Shown here piece after piece: positions 56,521-64,000 of a stretch of DNA of 64,000 bases. The DNA is taken from the NCBI GenBank assembly GCA_963575745.1, contig CAUYUJ010017837.1:1492690-1556689 (forward strand), read 5' to 3'. The notes below the pieces were generated by a model. That model did no database searches and had not been told where the DNA came from. It saw nothing but the letters and a program-made list of their open reading frames with translations. A program made the position numbers and the translations under genes. The DNA comes from Prorocentrum cordatum (taxonomy: Eukaryota; Sar; Dinophyceae; Prorocentrales; Prorocentraceae). Numbering within the stretch: the stretch's first letter is position 1; every line of letters starts with the position of its first letter.

Positions 56521-56655
56521 TAACTTTGGGAGGTCCGCATGGAGTTCTTGGGTCGGCGCTGGATCCCCTGCCAAGCGCGCGGAGCGCGTCCTGGTCGGCG
56601 CCAGCAGAAAATCCCAGCCACGAATTCAAGAAATCCCCGTGGAACTCCGAAAACG
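56521..56655. mobile_element. MITE-like inverted repeat, diverged copy
   Basis: Starts TAACTTTGGGAGGTCCGCAT, GGAGTTCTTGGGTCGGCGC and ends TTCAAGAAATCCCCGTGGAA, CTCCGAAAACG. It corresponds to both ends and to the GCGCGGAGCGCG centre of the copy at 58327-58477. Confidence 0.6.
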
Positions 56656-56929
56656 TATGCGTATGCGGTTTTCTTCTTCGAAGAGAGCCCTTCCGTCAGG
56701 ATCCCTTCTCTTCATGGCGAGACGCTGCGGATGGCGGCAATGCAGCGCGGCACTGTCGGCGGCAGGGCGTCCCTTTACAGCTCGGCATCTCCCATCTGCA
56801 GTGTCTCATGAGCGGGGGGCTGCGACAGGGACGATGAGCTCAAGGGGGAGGCTCCGCTTGTATAGCAGCCCGAAGATGTTCGCTCGAAGGTGAGGTCAGT
56901 TGATGGCCCTACTCCTGGTCTCCTCTCCC
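56656..56929. other. Unassigned segment
   Basis: No repeat; open frames on both strands without recognised family. Confidence 0.35.
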
Positions 56930-57094
56930 ACCTCCTCCTCCTCATCCTCCTCCTCCTCATCATCATCCTCATCCTCATCCTCATCCTCATCTCATCCTCA
57001 TCCTCATCCTCATCCTCAGCATCATCAGTATCATCAGCATCATCAGCAGCATCAGCATCAGCATCATCATCAGTACCATAATCATCAGTACCAT

Positions 57095-57158
<64 letters not shown>

Positions 57159-57440
57159 GTCATCATCATCATCATCATCGTCATCATCATCATCATTATC
57201 TTGATCATCATCATCATCATCATCATCATCATAATCATCATCTTCATCATCAATATCATCATCATCATCAGCAGCATCATCATCATCACCATCATCATCG
57301 TAATCATCATCAGGACAATCCTCACTATCACTAATTCATCATCACACTCTCCCTCATAATTACTACTCTGATCATCCGCATCAGCATCACTCATCACAAT
57401 CACCATCATCGCCATCATCGTCATCTTCGCGGTCGTTCTC
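56930..57440. repeat. CTC then ATC array
   Basis: CTCCTC at 56930-56965, ATCCTC to 57020, then ATC repeats with CAG and CGT substitutions to about 57435. Confidence 0.95.
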
Positions 57441-57499
57441 GTCGCCTGACCTCCATCACCGTCAATCGCCCCCGCCGCAGCCCTCCGGGACGCTTACCA

Positions 57500-57729
57500 C
57501 CCTCCAGCCGCGCCCGCTTCTCAAGGCGGCGCTCCACGCGGCCCTCCAGGCAACGCCGCATCTCTGCCCCGACCGCCTCCGCGGTCTGCTTGGCCAATAG
57601 CGCCACGCGCGGGTGAAGCCCGCCGGGTGCTCGCCGAGTCCCCGCAACCCTCTCTGGACCTCTCCCAAGGTGCGCCCTGACCACACCTCCGAGGCGGCGA
57701 GAGCGAGAGAGGGGCATCGGCACCGGCAT
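57500..57729 (-). CDS. Candidate exon (minus strand) with GTAAGC donor
   Basis: A minus frame reads GGLHPRVALLAKQTAEAVGA, EMRRCLEGRVERRLEKRARL and then GGTG|GTAAGCGTCC, a canonical-looking donor near 57499. The helical, charged composition suggests coding sequence. The upstream boundary is unknown. Confidence 0.35.
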
Positions 57730-58326
57730 GTCTCACGAGCGACGGGCGTACCCATGTCCATACCCACGCAGCCCAGATGCCCAGGCGAAATCACACAGCT
57801 ACGCCTCGCGCGGGGCATCCGCGCAGGGCCGCCCTGCACCCATGGCGCGGCCGACAAATCCGGCCCGCGCTGCCGTGGATGTGGATATGGATGCCGTGGA
57901 CATGGATGCCTTCTCAGACGTCGCATTTGCTTCGTAACGTTGGCCTCCAGGGATCCCCATCTCTTCCCCAAGGTCCTGCTTATCATCCCGAGCAATTTTT
58001 GGACGCCCCCGGGATCAGGAACCGGCCCCCGGAGGCCGAACATGCCGTTGAAACGGCCGCCACAATGTCGTTTCGTCGCCCGCATCTGAGAGAATGTCTG
58101 CCCAAATCTCCGACGCCTTGACTTTCTCACGCCGTGGACCCCCAGAGGTCTGGAGCCGTCCCCCACGAACGGCTGTTCATCCTGAGTCGTCTTGGTCACT
58201 GTCCCAGGGCCCCAAGGAGGGCCCTACCGAGGCCGAGAACAGCCCATCCCCTCCCTGGCCGTGATTTTTCCACGGTGAGGGAAGGTCCAGCATGTATCCT
58301 CTCAGATGGGAAAACTGCAGAAGACT
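57730..58326. other. Unassigned GC-rich segment
   Basis: At 57728-57937 a plus frame ends DVDMDAVDMDAFSDVAFAS with a stop, which looks exon-like. On the minus strand a frame is open throughout. The strand could not be decided. Confidence 0.3.
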
Positions 58327-58477
58327 AACTTTCGGAGCTCCGAACAGAGCTCTTGGATCAGCGCTGGCACCCCACCCCTTGCGCGCGGAGCGCGCCGAGG
58401 GTGGCGCCAGGGGCGCCACCAGGCCCTAGGCGGAGCCAGGGCAGATCCAAGAACTCCGCGCGGAGCTCCCAAAGTTT
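58327..58477. mobile_element. MITE-like inverted-repeat element, 151 bp
   Basis: The left end AACTTTCGGAGCTCCGAACA, GAGCTCTTGGATC is matched by the inverse of the right end GATCCAAGAACTCCGCGCGG, AGCTCCCAAAGTT. The terminal inverted repeats are about 35 bases. The centre is GCGCGCGGAGCGCGCC. TAA and TTA flank the ends. There is no ORF. Confidence 0.75.
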
Positions 58478-59384
58478 ACGTTTAGAGTCGAAAGTGGGCC
58501 CGAAAGAACAGCTGTCAAGAACACGAGCGCCCAAACACGAAGAACAGAACAGCACGCCCTCTGAGACCAGGGTTGTTCTCAACCCTCGTGCCAGCGGTAT
58601 GCCGTGCTTCCTCCTTCGACCTCTGAGGACTGGCGAGCGCCGCGGTGGTCCTCCCGATGCGCTCGAGGGGGGCCTCCTGAGCAGGCCCCGCGCTGTGGAG
58701 CAGGCAAACGCCGCCCCGCGAGACGCACAGCCCGAGGTGCAGCACCGCGCTGCCCACCGGCAGCGAGCGCTCCTCCTCAGGGCGGTGTCAACGATGCGCC
58801 AACACCAACCTTTGCGGGGCCAGTCCGCCTGGCACCGGGATGCACAATGGCATGCCAGTGCTATGCGCCCCTCTCGGAGGCGCACGTCCGAACCGAGCCC
58901 GTGACACAAGCATCTCCTGGTATACCGTTACACCCAGCGGTGCGGCCAGAGAGCGTCCGCCACCAGGCACGCACTGTAAACATTCTCAGAGCGCGCGCGT
59001 CGCCCCTGGGGGGCCCACGCACGCACAGTGTCGTATGCGCGGGTGTTGCCGATGTACGTTCGCCACCTGGGGAGCCCCCGACCCCATCGGGCCAGCTGCT
59101 GTTGGCCATTTTCGGCATGGGGGCCTTCTGCCTGGCCTCAGGACCCTCAAAAAGCAGCTCGGGATGAAACGCTAGTCCTGGAAAAGGAGTCGATGGTTCA
59201 GGGTCGAAAGCACCTCTGTGGGTCCACGTCTTTGAAAATCAGCTAAACGACGGATGCCTGGGACCAGCCGATGGCCCAGGGCCCCAGGAAGCAGTGGATA
59301 TGGACATTCTCTGACCTCGCGAGGGTCCGACGATATCTATGCACACTGCCTCCTGCTTGGACATCGGCTCTCCAAGCGCGGGGT
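58478..59384. other. Unassigned segment with open frames on both strands
   Basis: A plus frame is open at 58604-59167 (187 codons) and minus frames overlap it. The composition is Ala/Arg/Pro-rich and no family is recognised. I do not call a gene. Confidence 0.35.
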
Positions 59385-59612
59385 AGATGTGTGCACGCAC
59401 GCACATACATATTTGTATGTATATATATATATGTACACACATGTGTAACGTGTGCATGTATACACATGTATACACATGTGTGTATGTATGTGTATATACA
59501 CATACATACACATGTATATATATACATATATATATATATATACATGTATATATACATACATATGTACATATACGCATGTATGTATACATATACATATATA
59601 TATATACCCGCC
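59385..59612. repeat. TATA/CATA/TGTA tract
   Basis: ATACATATATGTACACACAT-type alternating purine-pyrimidine sequence. Confidence 0.95.
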
Positions 59613-59815
59613 ACTGTGCCCTTGAACCACGAATTGGATTCTCCTCGGGTCCAGTGTTCGATCCCGTGGAGCCTCAGTCCTCGACCCTGAGGTGCCCTCT
59701 GAGGGGCCCTCTGAGGAAGAGGGCCTCGAGAAGCAAAAAACAGTTACTTCCCTGACGTGTTTCAATGTTTTTCGGTTTCTCCACCGTTCGAGCTTCCGAC
59801 GCCGCAAGACGCATC
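59613..59815. other. Short unique segment
   Basis: GAGGGGCCCTCTGAGG words. No gene. Confidence 0.5.
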
Positions 59816-60165
59816 AAGAGATCCAAAAGACCATCCAAAGACAGCCTCCGAGGCCGCAAAGAGGGCTCCAAGACGGCCCAAGAGCGCTCCAAGACAGCCA
59901 AAGGAAACGCCTCAGACAGCCTAAAAAGGCCGCAAGGCAGCCCCAAGAGGGGCGTAAGAGGGGGAACTCGAACCAAAAATCCGAGCCTTCCACCCCAAGA
60001 AGCTCCCAAGAGGCTCCCAGGAGACCCCAAGAGGCCCACCAGAGGCCTCAAGAGGCCCAAAAGAGGCTGAAAAAGAGGGCCCCAGAGGCCCCAAACCTGT
60101 CCCCATGAGGCCCCCGAGGGCGCTCCGACGAGACCCCAAGAAGCATCCCTGAGGACTCTGACCCA
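59816..60165. repeat. CCCAAGAGGC minisatellite block
   Basis: CCAAGAGG, CCAAGACGGCC and CCCCAAGAGGGG words; same family as at 61-62 kb. Confidence 0.85.
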
Positions 60166-60203
60166 CAATTCAGGCACGGTGGCGTCATGCGCCGAAGGCC
60201 ATC

Positions 60204-60204
<1 letters not shown>

Positions 60205-60243
<39 letters not shown>
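60205..60243. repeat. TA dinucleotide repeat
   Basis: About 17 TA units. Confidence 0.98.
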
Positions 60244-60879
60244 ACACACGCATTTCTTTATAATATCTAAACTGTTCCATCTTCGGAATCCTGGGCCCAA
60301 GATCGGTGTACGGTTGGCTCACGTGATGGCACTGTGCACGGTGGTTTCTGTCAACCCGTGGATCGTTCAATATCCAGCGATCGCGACTTTCCAATTGACC
60401 AAAACGTCCGATGTCGGCGCTTTCCGGGCCACTCACAGTGTTGAACATTGAGGTCCCGCGCAGGGCTCGCCTTCCGTCTCAGCACGCAGCGCGAAGGGAT
60501 TTTGTTTGCGTTCGCCTTCCTGGCCAAACCAGAACGGCGTACAGACCGATCCTGGGCCCAGCCTGGGCCCGTGCCGACGGTGCGTTGCTGACGTCGTCAA
60601 GATCCTGGCCCTCGCAGTCCAGCAGCGCGGTCTGCGCCCCCGCCTCGCCGCTACCGCCGCCTGCGGCGTGTGAAAAATATGGACAACAGGGTTTGGTAAG
60701 TTCCGGCCTCGGATGGGGGCTTCACCAAACCCCAGGAGAATCGAAAAACGGCACAAGGTGACAAGCTGGCCTAGGGGAGGTGATGGACACCTCGGGGCTA
60801 CGGTCGAACCACAAGGGGTCCTCAAGGCGTGGCGAGAGAGAAAAAGACGGAGATACTGGGCGAGAGAGAGAGAGAGAAC
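60244..60879. other. Intergenic sequence, no gene
   Basis: Short open frames only. GAGAGAGA begins at 60850. Confidence 0.5.
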
Positions 60880-60938
60880 GAGAGAGCCAGAAAAACATAT
60901 ATATATACACACAATTATATATACATAGACAACTTGAC

Positions 60939-60970
<32 letters not shown>

Positions 60971-60985
60971 TATATATATATACAC
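60880..60985. repeat. TA-rich tract
   Basis: ATATATATATACAC and a long TA run at 60938-60981. Confidence 0.95.
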
Positions 60986-61079
60986 ATATAACGGCGCACC
61001 GGGTCCGGGGGCCCGGGGCCGGGACCTCGACCACAAATGTGGGCTCCGGGGGGCCCGGAGGCTCGTCGGGGCTTGCCGG

Positions 61080-62320
61080 AGGCCTCCCCGGTCAGACAAG
61101 ACGGCCCCAGGAGCGCCCAAGACGGCCCAAGAAACTTCCAAGAGGCCTCCAAGAGGGCTCCGAGATGCTGAAGATGGCCTCCAGACGTCCAAGGACGCCC
61201 CCAAGAGGCCCCAAGAAGCCTCCAACATGCGTCCCAAGAGGGCCCCTAGACGCAAAAATTTGCCCATTCCCTTCGTAAAACGTACATTTTCAACAAAGTT
61301 GTCTTTTGGGCTTTCCGACGTTACAGGACGGCCCAAGAGGCGCCCAAGACCGCCCCAAGACGGCCCAAGAAGCTTCCAAGAGGGCCCCAGGACAGCCCAA
61401 GAGGGCCCCAAGACGGCCCAAGAGGCGCCCAAGATGGCCCAAGAGGGCCCCAAGACGGGCCCAAGAGGGGGCCCAGAGGGGGACCACGAACCGCAAGCTC
61501 GAGCCTTCCGCCCCAAGAGGCCGCCAGGAGGCCCCCAGGAGGCCCCTCAAGAGGCCCCAGGAGACCCCAGACGTCCAAGGACGCCCCCAAGACGCCCCAA
61601 GAAGCCTCCAACATGCGTCCCAAGAGGGCCCCTAGACGCAAAATTGGCCCATTCCTTCGTAAAACGTACATGTTCAACAAAGTCGTCTTTTGGGCTTTCC
61701 GACGTTACAGGACGGCCCAAGAGGCGCCCAAGACCGCCCCAAGACGGCCCAAGAAGCTTCCAAGAGGGCCCCAGGACAGCCCAAGAGGGCCCCAAGACGG
61801 CCCAAGAGGCGCCCAAGATGGCCCAAGAGGGCCCCAAGACGGGCCCAAGAGGGGGCCCAGAGGGGGACCACGAACCGCAAGCTCGAGCCTTCCGCCCCAA
61901 GAGGCCGCCAGGAGGCCCCCAGGAGGCCCCTCAAGAGGCCCCAGGAGACCCCAGACGTCCAAGGACGCCCCCAAGAGGCCCCAAGAAGCCTCCAACATGC
62001 GTCCCAAGAGGGCCCCTAGACGCAAAAATTGGCCCATTCCCTTCGTAAAACGTACATGTTCAACAAAGTTGTCTTTTGGGCTTTCCGACGTTACAGGACG
62101 GCCCAAGAGGCGCCCAAGACCGCCCCAAGACAGCCCAAGAGGGCCCCAAGACGGCCCAAGAGGCGCCCAAGATGGCCCAAGAGGGCCCCAAGACGGGCCC
62201 AAGAGGGGGCCCAGAGGGGGACCACAAACCGCCAGCTCGAGCCTTCCGCCCCAAGAGGCCGCCAGGAGGCCCCCAGGAGGCCCCTCAAGAGGCCCCAGAC
62301 GTCCAAGGACGCCCCCACGA
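61080..62320. repeat. 385-bp tandem repeat, three copies, within CCCAAGAGG minisatellite
   Basis: The landmark CATGCGTCCCAAGAGG occurs at 61226, 61612 and 61996, a spacing of 386 and 384 bases. Each unit has a unique part (CGTAAAACGTACATGTTCAA, CAAAGTTGTCTTTTGGGC, TTTCCGACGTTACAGGACGG) followed by degenerate CCCAAGAGG units. Copy 3 lacks an internal AAGAAGCTTCC segment and is cut short. Copies 1 and 2 are nearly identical. The plus frame stays open through all copies. Confidence 0.95.
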
Positions 62321-62372
62321 CGCTTCGCGCCACCAATTTCTTCTCACAACGATTCCTGGGTCTGTGACTCAA

Positions 62373-62411
62373 TAGAACCTAAGCGCGCGCGAAGCGCGCG
62401 CGTGGTTCTAG
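62373..62411. repeat. GC-rich hairpin with outer TAGAACC stem
   Basis: TAGAACC, TAA, GCGCGCGCG, AA, GCGCGCGCG, T, GGTTCTA: a nested perfect inverted repeat of 39 bases. Confidence 0.85.
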
Positions 62412-62904
62412 TATATATGTATGGGTATACACGTATATGCATAAATACACAAGCGGCACGTGCGTGCACAGGCTCATACAAAATCAACTGCAGCACGTGC
62501 ACATCATAGCCAATTGACAAGACGAGGAATCTGAAGTCAGATCCGAAGAGAAGGAAGATCGAGGTGGAGAAGCAGAGGGAAACGGAGAGGAGGAGGACAA
62601 TGAGGATTACCAGGAGGAAGTTGGGAAGAAGGCACAACAGCGAGATCGCACTCGAACGCAGGTGGGGTTGCCACACCTTGCGATGTGTGTTTGTGGCACA
62701 GGAGGGCGTTCCACACCTTGCGATTGCGGTTGGCAAGTCACAAAGAACTACATTGTAAGACCGTGACGTCGCGATCTCTGCGAGGGGTGGGCCCGATGTT
62801 CAGAATATTGAAGAACTCCCGAACGGAACGGCCAAACACATCGCAGATGGGACGGATTCAAATCATCGCCTCTGAACTCTACTCTCTCAAACTATACCTG
62901 CGCA
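62412..62904. other. Intergenic sequence with a CCACACCTTGCGAT duplication
   Basis: CCACACCTTGCGAT occurs at 62670 and 62711. No gene. Confidence 0.5.
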
Positions 62905-63275
62905 CGCCTACAGAAAGAGAGAGAGAGAGATAGAGAGAGAGAGAACAACATGACAGTGATATAGACGCACATATATGGGATTGGGAGAGACGGGGGGGGA
63001 GAGAGAGAGAGAGAGAGAGGTATATACATATACATATACATACATACATGCATACATACATATACACATACAACATAAGTACAAACAGGGGGGATAGAGA
63101 GGGGGACTAAGAGGGAAACCTATATATACATCTATATGTCTACATCAATATATATATATACATACATACAAAAAGGAGAGAGATAGAGAGAGAGAGAGAT
63201 AGAAAAACATAACAAGCAAACAAAATCAAGAGAGAGAGAGAGAGAGAGACACAGAGAGACAGAGAGAGAGAGAGC
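62905..63275. repeat. GA and TACATA tracts
   Basis: GAGAGAGA at 62917-62943, 63000-63020, 63175-63200 and 63228-63274, alternating with ATACATA sequence. Confidence 0.95.
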
Positions 63276-64000
63276 GAAGTATACGCCACCGTGTCCTCAG
63301 GTCCTTGACCTAATCCCGTAAGCCTCAGTCCTCAAACTGGGGACTCGTTAAGGGGCCAAGGCACCGAATCTCAAATCTTCTTGGGTGGGCTCACCCGAAA
63401 TTTCCCGAATGTCTTTTGCGGGGCCAGAAATGCCCCAAGTCGTGCCAAGAGAGCCCCCAAAGGCCGCCCAGACGGTCTAAAGGTGTCCCGGATCGCCGCA
63501 CGACCTGTCCAACACGCGCAAGATGACCCAAAGACAACCCCAGAATCCTTCGAGACGCCCCAACAGCCTTCCAAAGAGGGCCCCGAGGTTCGTCAGTGGG
63601 CTTTGACGTTCCAAAACGCCCCAAGGTCCCAAAAGGCCCCCAAAACCGCCCCAAGAGGGCCCCAGAGGCCCCCAAGAGGGCCCCAAGACGGTCCAAGAGA
63701 CGCCCAAGACGGCGGACGAGGGCCCCAAGCTGGTTTCAAAAGGGGTCCAAAAGGGGGAACGCGAACCGAACATCCAAGCCTTTCGCCCCAAGAGGCCCCC
63801 ACGAGGCCCCCGCGATGCCCCAAGAGGCATCCACGAGGCCCCAAATGCCTCAACGAAAGCCCAAAAAGATCCAAAACAGCCCCCCGGAGGTTTCAAAACT
63901 ACCTCGAGGAACCCCCCGCGAGGCCTCGACTAGATCTCAACGAACTTCCCAATATGCTTCAGACCCACAGCCCAAGCGCGGTGGCGGGGCGGGTCGAGGG
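63276..64000. repeat. CCCAAGAGGGCCCC minisatellite block
   Basis: CCCCAAGAGGGCCCC, CCAAGACGG and CCACGAGGCCCC units from about 63420 to 63930. The flanks are unique. No gene. Confidence 0.8.

Noticed and set aside
57462-58199. A 245-codon minus frame as one gene
   Set aside because: Competing open frames on both strands and a better donor-bounded exon in another minus frame at 57729-57500.

Overview
The window looks like nuclear DNA of a dinoflagellate, probably a core photosynthetic species; I cannot name the genus from sequence alone. The reasons are: a near-perfect relic of the dinoflagellate spliced leader at 36031-36051 on the minus strand; gene families typical of dinoflagellates (unnamed multicopy families, KRPA-rich proteins, lineage-specific non-LTR retrotransposons); reconstructed introns that mostly start with GA or GC and end with AG; very GC-rich exons; and a very large load of trinucleotide repeats and minisatellites. 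No rRNA, tRNA, CRISPR array or bacterial-type operon was recognised.

Layout. 1-17.3 kb is read mainly from the plus strand: the 3' end of a methylase-like family gene (2-502), a four-exon gene of unknown function (4434-8016), a four-exon transposase-like family gene (8557-11075), a 116-bp tandem array (11.8-12.5 kb) and a non-LTR retrotransposon ORF with zinc finger, reverse transcriptase and restriction-like endonuclease (14004-17333). From about 18 to 36 kb nearly all coding signal is on the minus strand: possible exons at 18-19 kb, a decayed methylase-like copy (19.5-21.15 kb), a decayed transposase-like copy (21.1-24.0 kb), a multi-exon gene (26.1-28.9 kb), fragments of further genes (29.5-31.96 kb), a two-exon charged-protein gene with one in-frame TAG (32.3-34.3 kb), and an alanine-rich intronless ORF (35.5-35.9 kb) lying behind a double relic spliced leader. 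The plus and minus arrays therefore converge near 17.4-18 kb.

36.3-49.4 kb holds almost no genes. It starts with CTC and ATC repeats, continues with a mosaic of minisatellites and repeated modules (38.3-45.6 kb), and ends with two large TAG-repeat arrays. 49.6-54.5 kb is a decayed minus-strand LINE with an apurinic-endonuclease-like domain and a reverse transcriptase. 55-64 kb is mostly non-coding: a MITE-like inverted repeat in two copies, a 385-bp tandem repeat, TA and GA tracts, and a dispersed CCCAAGAGG-type minisatellite.

How the parts relate. The best-supported units are mobile or repeat-derived: two RT elements, two members each of two multicopy families, and one gene that appears to have come from a spliced-leader-bearing mRNA. 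Two copies of a TIR element carrying an internal GCTAAGCTAAA satellite are present, one of them inside an intron of the 4.4-8.0 kb gene. Many reading-frame breaks coincide with homopolymers, so genuine decay and residual sequencing error cannot be told apart here.
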